In this document: piece by piece, positions 8,762-16,226 of the stretch | Layout of the letters: each line of letters starts with the position of its first letter | Position numbering within the stretch: position 1 is the stretch's first letter | Assembly: GCF_013282575.1 (NCBI RefSeq) | Contig: NZ_JAAAYE010000024.1 | Location: forward strand, 1 to 64,000 | Source: Paraburkholderia sp. NMBU_R16 | GTDB lineage: Bacteria; Pseudomonadota; Gammaproteobacteria; Burkholderiales; Burkholderiaceae | Direction of reading: 5' to 3' | Length of the DNA: 64,000 bases | The notes under the pieces: model-generated | Told to the model about the DNA's origin: nothing | The model's input: only the letters and a program-made list of their open reading frames with translations | Databases searched by the model: none | Made by a program: the position numbers and the translations under genes

Positions 8762-9313
8762 ATGGCTCTCAAATCGACGATCCACAAAGCCGAGCTGCAA
8801 ATCGCCGACATGGATCGGCATTACTACGCCGACCATTCCATCACTGTCGCCCGCCATCCATCTGAAACCGACGAAAGGATGATGGTACGCATCGTCGCGT
8901 TCGCGCTCTTCGCGAGCGAACGGCTCGAATTCTGCAAAGGCCTTTCCGATACGGATGAGCCGGATCTGTGGCAAAGGGATTTGACCGGCGCCATCGAAAC
9001 ATGGATCGAGCTCGGCCAGCCCGACGAGCGGCGCATGGCCAAAGCCTGCGGGCGCTCCGACCATGTCGTCGTCATCGCATATGGCGGCCGAACGTCCGAT
9101 ATCTGGTGGCAGGGTGTGCGCGGCAAGGCCGAGCGCCTCGCCAATTTGCGTGTGTGGTCGTTGGCGGAAGGGACCGCCGCTGCGCTCGCGCGACTTGCCG
9201 AACGGACGATGCGGCTTCAGGTGACGGTTCAAGACGGCTCCGCATGGGTGAGCGGCGGCGAAGCCGAGCCGGTGGCAGTCGAGTGGACGGAGCTCAAACC
9301 GGCGGCCGGCTGA
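8762..9313 (+). CDS. yaeQ: YaeQ family protein
   Basis: A 183-residue cytoplasmic protein that matches the YaeQ family along its whole length: the N-terminal AELQIADMDRHYY segment, the RHPSETDERMMVR block, DEPDLWQRDLTGAIE and the CGRSDHVVV region. YaeQ adopts a PD-(D/E)XK nuclease-like fold; in enterobacteria it was once linked to RfaH-independent expression, but its real role is unsettled. Length agrees with the family (about 180). It converges on the VOC-family gene that follows, with a hairpin at the junction. Confidence 0.92.
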   Translation: MALKSTIHKAELQIADMDRHYYADHSITVARHPSETDERMMVRIVAFALFASERLEFCKGLSDTDEPDLWQRDLTGAIETWIELGQPDERRMAKACGRSDHVVVIAYGGRTSDIWWQGVRGKAERLANLRVWSLAEGTAAALARLAERTMRLQVTVQDGSAWVSGGEAEPVAVEWTELKPAAG

Positions 9314-9321
9314 CCGGCCGC
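9302..9321. terminator. GC-rich hairpin between convergent genes
   Basis: GCGGCCGG, loop CTGA, CCGGCCGC overlaps the yaeQ stop codon and precedes the end of the convergent VOC gene. There is no U-tract; a bidirectional terminator is possible. Confidence 0.3.
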
Positions 9322-9326
9322 AGTAC

Positions 9327-9740
9327 TCACGCAAGCGTTTCGGGCGGCCCCTTGAGCTCGAGCATATTGCCTTCGGGGTCGAATAGATAAAGCGAGGGGC
9401 CGTACCCCTCGGCACCGTAGCGCCGGCCTTCCTCGCCCAGTCTTGCACCGTGCGCTTCGAGATGAGCGCGCAGCCGCGCGGGATCGTAGTTCTCGACGCG
9501 CAGGCAAAGGTGGTCCATGTTGCGGCCGGTGCCCGGCGCACCGCTGTCGGCCCGGTCGAGCGGGCCGCCCACGGCCAGCAGATCGATCAGCGAACGCCCG
9601 GCCCGAAGCTGCGTCAGCCCGTACTCGGGCTGGTCCTTCTCGGACTCGCAACCCAGCGCATCGCAGTAAAAGCGCTTCAACGCCTCGGGGTTGGCGGCGC
9701 GAATTACCACATGGTCGATATCGCGGATGATCGGCTTCAT
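9327..9740 (-). CDS. VOC-family (glyoxalase/dioxygenase fold) protein
   Basis: A 137-residue cytoplasmic protein of the vicinal oxygen chelate superfamily. Two beta-alpha-beta-beta-beta modules are seen, with likely metal ligands in IDHVVIRA (His at about residue 9), MDHLCLRV (His near 76) and LYLFDPEGNMLEL (the C-terminal Glu near 130). That set is usual for glyoxalase I-like and fosfomycin-resistance-like members, but the reaction cannot be told from sequence. The ATG at 9740 follows AAAGGAGGTG; a longer frame up to 9884 would run through the small RNA and is rejected. Confidence 0.85.
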   Translation of the reverse strand: MKPIIRDIDHVVIRAANPEALKRFYCDALGCESEKDQPEYGLTQLRAGRSLIDLLAVGGPLDRADSGAPGTGRNMDHLCLRVENYDPARLRAHLEAHGARLGEEGRRYGAEGYGPSLYLFDPEGNMLELKGPPETLA

Positions 9741-9831
9741 CGGCACACCTCCTTTCATCGGTTCGATCGAATATCGTGGCCCAGTGTAGAGCACGGCCGG
9801 AATACAAGCGCGGGAGCCCGGAAAGCGGGCG

Positions 9832-9859
9832 AAAAAAAACCCGCTCGAAAACGAGCGGG
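9832..9859 (-). terminator. Rho-independent terminator of the small RNA
   Basis: Stem CCCGCUCG with loop UUUU and CGAGCGGG, then eight U on the minus strand. It lies upstream of the VOC gene (start 9740), so it does not end any protein gene, which is the main hint of an independent short transcript. Confidence 0.8.
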
Positions 9860-9895
9860 TTGAATCCATATCAGGAGGAGACATGGAGGAGACAA
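9832..9895 (-). ncRNA. Candidate small RNA with two anti-Shine-Dalgarno motifs
   Basis: A compact transcription unit on the minus strand. A promoter (TTGCAT, 17-base spacer, TATAGT) at 9929-9901 would start transcription near 9895. The RNA would carry two tandem copies of GUCUCCUCC (9891-9874), complementary to Shine-Dalgarno sequences, and end in a perfect stem CCCGCUCG / CGAGCGGG followed by eight U (9859-9832). About 64 nucleotides long, with no reading frame. Small RNAs with exposed CCUCC motifs that pair with ribosome-binding sites are known from alpha- and beta-proteobacteria; kinship to any named family was not tested. Confidence 0.65.
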
Positions 9896-9900
9896 GTCAC

Positions 9901-9929
9901 ACTATACACAAAGTCATGGTGCAATGCAA
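9901..9929 (-). promoter_or_regulatory. Promoter of the candidate small RNA
   Basis: TTGCAT (9929-9924) and TATAGT (9906-9901) on the minus strand with an exact 17-base spacer. It faces away from ada and the only thing it can drive directly is the terminator-ended unit at 9895-9832. Confidence 0.6.
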
Positions 9930-10077
9930 TATATCTTTTGTCGGAACATTGAAAGGTGCACGGTGAGCGTTGCCCCCGCGTTTCCGGCCGCTCGAATTAG
10001 ACCGCAAGATGCGGCGCGCGGCCGACCCGGCGCAGGCATACAGTGAAGCTCATCGATCTTCTTTTGCGAGGACCAAC

Positions 10078-11202
10078 ATGGATTCCGCCTACCGATCCGA
10101 CGACGAACGCTGGAGCGCCGTGTCGGCTCGCGACGCCAAGGCCGACGGCGCGTTTTTCTATGGTGTATCCACGACCGGAGTGTTCTGCCGGCCGTCTTGC
10201 GCGTCGCGCTTGCCGCGCCGGGAAAACGTCGCCTTCTTCGCGACTGCCGACGAGGCGCGCGCGGCCGGTTTCCGGGAGTGCAAGCGGTGCCGGCCGGGCG
10301 GCCTGCCGCGCGAATTCGCGATCGTCGAGCGCGCGCGTGCAGCCCTCGACGCGGATCCGTCGGCCCGAATGACGCTCGCGCAGTTGAGCGATGCGGTGCA
10401 TGTGAGCCCGTTCCACCTGCAACGACTGTTTACGCGCGTCATGGGCCTGTCGCCGCGCCAATATCAGGCGGCAAGGCGCGGCGCGGCGCTACGCGATGCC
10501 TTGCAGCGTGGGGAACCGGTCACGCGCGCGGCACTCGACGCGGGTTTCGGCTCCTCGTCGCGCCTTTACAGCAATGTCGCCGGCGATCTCGGCATGGCGC
10601 CTTCGACCTACCGGTCCAAGGGTGCCGGTCTTGCCGTTCGCTACGGTTGCGCGCCGACCGTCCTCGGCCATGTGCTCGTCGCGGCCACCGATAAAGGCAT
10701 CTGCCGCATTGCGTTCGGGGACGACGCCGGGGAGCTGGTCGCCGAATTGCGCGGCGCGCTCGCGAATGCCACGCTCGAAGAAGACCCGGCTCGCATCGCG
10801 CCGTTCATCGCTCAGATCGAGGCCTACCTGAGCGGCTCGCGCGAGGCGTTCGAGTTACCGCTCGATGTGGCCGCAACGGCGTTTCGGCAACGGGTCTGGG
10901 ACGCGTTGCGGCGCATCCCGTACGGTGAAACGAGGACATACACGGATATCGCCGAATCGCTCGGCGAGCCGCGAGCCGTGCGGGCCGTGGCCAGCGCGTG
11001 CGCCTCGAATCCGGTCGCGCTCGCCATTCCGTGCCATCGCGTCATCCAAAAGGGCGGCGCATTGGCGGGCTACCGATGGGGCCTCGAACGCAAAGCGGCT
11101 TTGCTCGAAGCGGAAGCCAGGCGGCGCGGCAGCGGGGCGAGTCGCGCGCCGCAGGCCGCCGCGGCCGAAGACAAACTTGCCGATATGGACGACGCCGCTT
11201 GA
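10078..11202 (+). CDS. ada: Ada: methylation-response regulator and O6-methylguanine-DNA methyltransferase
   Basis: A 374-residue bifunctional protein. The N-terminal zinc domain has the four cysteines C37, C41, C68 and C71; the first (in VFCRPSC) accepts methyl groups from phosphotriesters and turns Ada into an activator. An AraC-type helix-turn-helix follows (about 95-180), then a C-terminal methyltransferase domain with the active-site IPCHRVI (C319), which repairs O6-methylguanine. The ATG at 10078 gives the normal family length; a longer frame from 9970 adds 36 residues before the conserved core and is unlikely. alkA follows directly, so the two form an adaptive-response operon, probably autoregulated by methylated Ada. 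Confidence 0.95.
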   Translation: MDSAYRSDDERWSAVSARDAKADGAFFYGVSTTGVFCRPSCASRLPRRENVAFFATADEARAAGFRECKRCRPGGLPREFAIVERARAALDADPSARMTLAQLSDAVHVSPFHLQRLFTRVMGLSPRQYQAARRGAALRDALQRGEPVTRAALDAGFGSSSRLYSNVAGDLGMAPSTYRSKGAGLAVRYGCAPTVLGHVLVAATDKGICRIAFGDDAGELVAELRGALANATLEEDPARIAPFIAQIEAYLSGSREAFELPLDVAATAFRQRVWDALRRIPYGETRTYTDIAESLGEPRAVRAVASACASNPVALAIPCHRVIQKGGALAGYRWGLERKAALLEAEARRRGSGASRAPQAAAAEDKLADMDDAA

Positions 11203-12131
11203 ATGCCGCGCCGGAAGTCACCTTCGAGCTTCGGTTCAAGGCGCCCTACGATTGGCCGCGTGTGCTGCGCTTTTTCGCGGGCCGTGCAACGCCCGGCGTC
11301 GAGGTCGTCGAAGACGGCGTCTATCGCCGCGCCATCGAATGGCATGGCGAAACCGGTACACTCGCCGTGCGCCGGCATCCGCGTCGGCATTGCCTCGTCG
11401 TCACGGTTCAGGGACCGGTGAGCCGGCATGCCGATGCGCTCGCCGCGCACGTCGCGGTCATGTTCGATGTCGGCGCCGATCCGGCCCGCATCGGCGATCA
11501 TCTCGGGCGCGACACGCTGCTTGCGCCCCTTGTCGAAGCGGCGCCTGGCCTGCGCGTGCCGGGCGCGTGGTCGGCGTTCGAGCTCGTCGTGCGTGCGATC
11601 GTCGGCCAGCAAGTCAGCGTCAAGGCGGCGACCACGCTGATCGGCCGGCTCGTGGCGCGCGCCGGCGCGCGTATCGAAGACCATGCGCACGACGGCACCG
11701 CCTGGCGGTTTCCAACCCCGGCGGCCCTCGCCGCGGCGGATCTGAACGAAATCGGGATGCCTGGCAAGCGCGTGGCGGCGCTGCAAGGCCTCGCGAAAGC
11801 GGTGGCATCCGGCGCGGTTCGGATCGAACGCCCCGACGACCCGCGCGCTCCCGGCGCCGATTTCGCCACGCTGCGCTCGGCGCTTCTCGCATTGCCGGGC
11901 ATCGGCCCGTGGACTGTCGAGTACATCGCCATGCGGGCCTGGCGCGATGCCGATGCGTGGCCGGCGACGGACCTGGTGCTGATGCAGTGGCTGAGCGCGC
12001 GCGACGCATCGTGCGCCCGCCCCGCCGCACAACATGCGCGCACGGCCCGTTGGCGCCCCTGGCGCGCTTACGCCGCGATGCATCTCTGGAACGAGACGGC
12101 AGACCGTGCGGCCGGCGCACGCGGCGGCTAA
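11199..12131 (+). CDS. alkA: DNA-3-methyladenine glycosylase II (AlkA)
   Basis: Removes N3- and N7-alkylated purines from DNA. About 310 residues: an AlkA N-terminal domain (FELRFKAPYDWPRVLRFF), then the helix-hairpin-helix glycosylase fold with AFELVVRAIVGQQVSV, the hairpin LPGIGPWTVEYIAMRAW, and the catalytic Asp in PATDLVLMQ. No ATG lies near the conserved start; the best initiation is TTG at 11199, which overlaps the ada stop codon as TTGA, giving translational coupling. An in-frame ATG at 10998 would put about 67 unrelated residues in front and is unlikely. The TTG start is inference and the ribosome-binding site is weak. Confidence 0.9.
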   Translation: MNAAPEVTFELRFKAPYDWPRVLRFFAGRATPGVEVVEDGVYRRAIEWHGETGTLAVRRHPRRHCLVVTVQGPVSRHADALAAHVAVMFDVGADPARIGDHLGRDTLLAPLVEAAPGLRVPGAWSAFELVVRAIVGQQVSVKAATTLIGRLVARAGARIEDHAHDGTAWRFPTPAALAAADLNEIGMPGKRVAALQGLAKAVASGAVRIERPDDPRAPGADFATLRSALLALPGIGPWTVEYIAMRAWRDADAWPATDLVLMQWLSARDASCARPAAQHARTARWRPWRAYAAMHLWNETADRAAGARGG

Positions 12132-12269
12132 GCGCGTCCGCGCTGCTTGCCGGCACGGTACTCCGAGGATGCGCCAAGCGCGCTTCCCGGCGCGGTGTTA
12201 AAGTGCCCGCTACTCAAAAACGATTGCCCGGCATCGCTCGCGAAACGTGCGAATTCCGGGCCGGCTTCG

Positions 12270-13886
12270 ATGTCAGACAACCCATCTTCGATCCGCTCCG
12301 AGACGTTCGCGCGGCGCTTGTCCGTGCTGAGTTCGCCCAAGGCAGGCGATGTGCTCGCGCGCGGCCTGCGAGGCATCGAGAAGGAGAGCCTGCGCGTCAC
12401 ATCGGATGGCTCGCTCGCGATGACGCCGCATCCGCGCTCGCTCGGCTCGGCGCTGACCCATCCGTCGCTGACGACGGACTACTCCGAAGCGCTGATCGAG
12501 CTCATCACGCCACCCGAGCGCGATCCCGCCGGCACACTTGCACGCCTCGACGAGCTTCATCGATTCGTCTACTCGAAGCTCGGCGACGAAATGCTGTGGA
12601 CCGACTCGATTCCCGGTGCGCTGCCCGAAGACGACGAAATCCCGATCGCGCACTACGGCACGTCGAATATCGGCCGGCTCAAGCACGTGTACCGTCACGG
12701 GCTCGCGTTGCGCTACGGCCGAACGATGCAGTGCATTGCGGGCATCCACTACAACTACTCGCTCGACGAGGAAGCGTGGCGCCTGCTGCACGCGGCCGAG
12801 CCGTCGCCTGCCACCGCCGTCGACTTCCAGTCGGCTCGCTACTTTGCGCTGATTCGCAACTTCCGCCGCACGAGCTGGCTGCTGATGTACCTGTTCGGCG
12901 CATCGCCCGTGCTCGATCGCGGCTTCTTGCGCGGGCGGCCGCACACGCTCGAGCCGTTCGATGCCACGACGCTTTACAAGCCTTATGCGACGAGCCTTCG
13001 CATGAGCGATCTCGGCTACTCGAACACGACGGCCCAGGCCGCCTTGAAGCCTGACTACGATTCGCTCCCCGGCTATCTCGATGCGCTCGCACGCGCGGTG
13101 AGCGAGCCGTACGCGCCCTATGAAGCCATCGGCACCCATCGCAACGGCGAGTGGGTGCAGATCAATACCAACGTATTGCAGATCGAAAACGAGTTCTATT
13201 CGACGATTCGTCCCAAGCGCGTCGCCCGCTCCGGTGAAAGGCCGCTGCATGCGCTTGCGGCGCGAGGCGTCCAGTATGTCGAGGTACGCTGTCTCGACAT
13301 CGATCCATTCGAGCCGTGCGGCATCTCGCTCGAAACGGCACGTTTTCTCGACGCTTATTTGCTGGTGTGCGCGCTCGACGACAGCCCGCCGTTGCCCCAT
13401 GCCGCCTATATCGAGGCGAATGCGAACTTCGGACGCGTCACGCTCGAGGGGCGCAAGCCGGACATGCGGCTCACACGCGACGGCCGCGAGGTGCCGCTCG
13501 TCGATTGGGCCGACGAATGGCTGGCGAAAATCGGACTCGCCGCCGATGCGCTCGACGCAGTGGCCGGAGGAGACGCGCATCGGCGCGCGCTCGATGCGCA
13601 GCGCGCGAAACTCGCGGCGCCCGAGACCACGCCGTCTGCGCGCGTGCTCGCCGCGATGCGCGAGCACAAACAGGATTTCCTCGCGTTCGGACTGGCCCAA
13701 AGCCGCGCGCACGACGCCTACTTTCGCGCGCGGCCGCCTGCTGCCGACGAGGCGCGCGCGGCCATCGAGCTCGCCGAACGTTCGCTCCAGGAACAGGCAG
13801 CGCTCGAGCGCGATACGGACCCGGATTCTTTCGACGCATTCGTCAACGATTACCGCAGCTATACGCTCGAACGCTTCAGCGTTTGA
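12270..13886 (+). CDS. gshA: Glutamate-cysteine ligase (GshA, gamma-proteobacterial type)
   Basis: Catalyses ATP-dependent ligation of glutamate and cysteine, the first step of glutathione synthesis. The 538-residue product matches E. coli-type GshA in length and order: GIEKESLRV near residue 33, EALIELITPP near 70, the CIAGIHYNYS block near 160, and QINTNVLQIENEFYS near 295. Start at 12270 (MSDNPSS) is chosen because a longer frame from 12147 adds 41 residues with no similarity to the family. Many Burkholderiaceae have a second, beta-proteobacterial-type ligase near gshB, so this copy may be additional. A YbdK-type relative is also in this window (36761-37879). Confidence 0.92.
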   Translation: MSDNPSSIRSETFARRLSVLSSPKAGDVLARGLRGIEKESLRVTSDGSLAMTPHPRSLGSALTHPSLTTDYSEALIELITPPERDPAGTLARLDELHRFVYSKLGDEMLWTDSIPGALPEDDEIPIAHYGTSNIGRLKHVYRHGLALRYGRTMQCIAGIHYNYSLDEEAWRLLHAAEPSPATAVDFQSARYFALIRNFRRTSWLLMYLFGASPVLDRGFLRGRPHTLEPFDATTLYKPYATSLRMSDLGYSNTTAQAALKPDYDSLPGYLDALARAVSEPYAPYEAIGTHRNGEWVQINTNVLQIENEFYSTIRPKRVARSGERPLHALAARGVQYVEVRCLDIDPFEPCGISLETARFLDAYLLVCALDDSPPLPHAAYIEANANFGRVTLEGRKPDMRLTRDGREVPLVDWADEWLAKIGLAADALDAVAGGDAHRRALDAQRAKLAAPETTPSARVLAAMREHKQDFLAFGLAQSRAHDAYFRARPPAADEARAAIELAERSLQEQAALERDTDPDSFDAFVNDYRSYTLERFSV

Positions 13887-14027
13887 GGACGATCGAACGC
13901 CGTGGATGCCGACGGTGGCCTGCCACCGTCGTTCACCGATCGACGGCAAGACTGCCGCGATCCGGCGCGAACGCCGAGGCGCATTGTGCGTCGAACCGGC
14001 ATGCCAACCAACGAGGGGCGGTTCCGA

Positions 14028-14426
14028 ATGAAGACCATGCCATGGGTAGCCGCGTGCGTACTCGCCGCGGGCTGTTCGACGACGGATCGCGTGACCCCTG
14101 ACACGATGCAGGCCGCCACCGCACCGCTCATCTGCGCGCATGCCGACGAATGCGCACGCTGGTGGGCCCGTGCCCAGGAGTGGGTCACCCGCCACAGCGA
14201 ATACCCCGTGCAAACGGCGAGCGACTCGCTGATCGTGACGACGGGCCCCGAAGGGGGCAGCGGCAAGCTGGCCTATCAAATTACGAGAACGGCCAACGCC
14301 GACGGCTCCGAGACGATCGGCTTCGCCGCCCATTGCGACGCCATGATCGGTTGCCGGCCCGATCCGTGGCAGGCGGCCGCCCAGTTCAAACAGTTCGTCA
14401 AGTCCGGCGCGGCGCCGGCCAATTGA
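14028..14426 (+). CDS. Putative lipoprotein of unknown function
   Basis: A 132-residue protein with a lipoprotein signal: Lys at residue 2, a hydrophobic stretch and the lipobox-like VLAAGC with the acylated Cys near residue 15. The mature part has four further cysteines (ICAH, ECAR, HCDAM and GCRPD) and several tryptophans (CARWWARAQEW), which suggests two disulfides in the periplasm. The start at 14028 follows GAGGGG; ATG at 14001 would give nine more residues. Gene stands between gshA and the convergent EmrB-type exporter. I do not recognise a named family. Confidence 0.7.
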   Translation: MKTMPWVAACVLAAGCSTTDRVTPDTMQAATAPLICAHADECARWWARAQEWVTRHSEYPVQTASDSLIVTTGPEGGSGKLAYQITRTANADGSETIGFAAHCDAMIGCRPDPWQAAAQFKQFVKSGAAPAN

Positions 14427-14435
14427 GCGCCGAAC

Positions 14436-16004
14436 TCAGTGCGCCATCGCCGGGCCCGCACCGCGCCTTGGCTTGGTCACCCAGACAAGCATCGCGAGCA
14501 GCACGAACGCGATACACGAGATGCGAAAGAAGTCGTTGGTCGCCATCATGTAGCCCTGCTGCGTGACGACTTGGTTGATCTGAGCCGTGGCACTGCTGCC
14601 TGCCATGCCCAGCATGCTCAGCGCGTCGCGATAGTGTTGCGTGGCGGCCGAGTAGGCATTGACCGATTCCGACAGTACCGCGTGGTGATAGACGGCATCG
14701 TTTTCCCAGTACGTCGTGCTGATCGCGGTACCGATCGCGCCAGCCAGCGTACGCAGAAAGTTCGAAAGTCCCGATGCGCTCGCGAGGCGTTCGTCGGGCA
14801 CGCTCGAGAGCGTGATCGTGGTCATCGGCACGAAGAAACAGGCAACGCCGATACCCTGCACGATGCGCGGCAAGATGACGTGACTGAACGGCACGTCGAG
14901 CGTGAAGGTCCCGTTCCAGAGCGAGACGATCGCGAATACGGTGAATGCGAGACTCGCCACCATTCTCAAATCGAGCCGGTGCATGTTGCGCCCGATGATC
15001 GGCGAGAGCACGAGCGCGAGCAAGCCGACCGGCGCGGTCGCCAGGCCGGCGAGGCCCGCGGTGTATCCCATGACGGTCTGCAACCAGAGCGGGAAGATCA
15101 CCACGGATCCGAAAAACGCCATGTATCCAAAAAAAATGATCATCGCGCCGAGTGCGAAATTGCGGTCCTTGAAAAGGGTGAGGTCAATGACGGGCGTGCG
15201 TTCCGTCGCCTCCCATGCCAGCAGGAACGCCAGCGCCACGGCCGCGGTCAACGCGAGGCCCACGATGACATGCGAGCTGAACCAATCGCGGTCCTTGCCG
15301 AGGTCGAGCATCATCTGCAGCGAGCCCACGCCCACTACGAGCAGGCCGAGGCCCACGCCATCGATGCGCTGGTGCGCGGTGGACGTCTCGCGGCCACGCA
15401 GCAGAAAAAACGCCGACGACGCGGAGAGGAGGCCGATCGGCAGATTGATGTAGAAAATCCACGGCCAGCTGTAGTTATCCGTGATCCAGCCGCCCATCAC
15501 CGGACCGAAGATCGGCGCGACGATCACGGTCATCGCCCACAGCCCAAGCGCAAGGCCGCGCTTTTGCGGTGGGTACGAGCGCATGAGGATCGTCTGCGAG
15601 AGCGGCACCATCGGACCCGAAACGAGCCCTTGCAGCAACCTGAATGCGATCAGCGATTCGAAGTTCGCGGCGAGGCCGCACAGCGCCGAAGCGATCGTGA
15701 ATGCGAGCACCGCCAGCGTAAACAGCCGCACTTCGCCAACACGCCGCGCAAGCCAGCCCGTCAGAGGCACGGCGATCGCGGCCGCGACGGAGTACGACGA
15801 GATGATCCAGGTGCCGTCACTCGCCGCAACGGCCAGACTGCCCGAGATCGTCGGCACCGCCACATTGGCGATCGACGTGTCGAGCACCTCCATGAAGGTG
15901 CCGAACGCCAGGCCCACCGTCAGAAGCGCCAGAGGAGCGCCCGTGAGCGGAGCGGGCGGGTCGGCTCGCCGAGGCGAAGCCGTCGAGGAAGCAGCGTTGC
16001 TCAT
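14436..16004 (-). CDS. EmrB/QacA-type MFS drug exporter (DHA2, 14 helices)
   Basis: A 522-residue polytopic transporter. DHA2 signatures are present: motif D1-like FMEVLDTSIANVAVPTI near residue 40, the Arg-containing WLARRVGEVRLF between helices 2 and 3, and motif C-like GPVMGGWIT near 165. About fourteen hydrophobic segments are visible, fitting drug:H+ antiport with an outer-membrane partner. Partners are normally a HlyD/EmrA adaptor and a TolC/NodT channel. Here a NodT-type gene is divergent 220 bases away, but no adaptor gene is present in the window. Substrate unknown. Confidence 0.9.
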   Translation of the reverse strand: MSNAASSTASPRRADPPAPLTGAPLALLTVGLAFGTFMEVLDTSIANVAVPTISGSLAVAASDGTWIISSYSVAAAIAVPLTGWLARRVGEVRLFTLAVLAFTIASALCGLAANFESLIAFRLLQGLVSGPMVPLSQTILMRSYPPQKRGLALGLWAMTVIVAPIFGPVMGGWITDNYSWPWIFYINLPIGLLSASSAFFLLRGRETSTAHQRIDGVGLGLLVVGVGSLQMMLDLGKDRDWFSSHVIVGLALTAAVALAFLLAWEATERTPVIDLTLFKDRNFALGAMIIFFGYMAFFGSVVIFPLWLQTVMGYTAGLAGLATAPVGLLALVLSPIIGRNMHRLDLRMVASLAFTVFAIVSLWNGTFTLDVPFSHVILPRIVQGIGVACFFVPMTTITLSSVPDERLASASGLSNFLRTLAGAIGTAISTTYWENDAVYHHAVLSESVNAYSAATQHYRDALSMLGMAGSSATAQINQVVTQQGYMMATNDFFRISCIAFVLLAMLVWVTKPRRGAGPAMAH

Positions 16005-16226
16005 TCATATCCCCTTGAATGGTTCATCGCCACAGCGTCGTGCCGCAGATGACGCCTGCTTGTCGAGCTGGCCGACAATATCGCGCCAATTGGTTGCCAT
16101 GTCAATATTCAGCTATGCAATCATTTTATCGGGGCGCGCGGCGACTGTGTCCTGCTGTAATGACGCGTAACCCGGCCGGGGCATGCACTGCGCTACCATC
16201 GCCGCATCGCAAGCCGAGTCCCATTT

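Noticed and set aside
10865-13054. Plus-strand open frame of 729 codons crossing ada, alkA and gshA
   Set aside because: Runs out of frame through three genuine genes and is extremely rich in Arg and Ala.
12273-14333. Minus-strand open frame of 686 codons opposite gshA
   Set aside because: Composition is that of an antisense shadow; gshA on the plus strand matches its family over the full length.
14439-16052. Plus-strand open frame of 537 codons opposite the EmrB-type exporter
   Set aside because: Charged, Arg/His/Glu-rich mirror of a membrane protein gene; no plausible fold.
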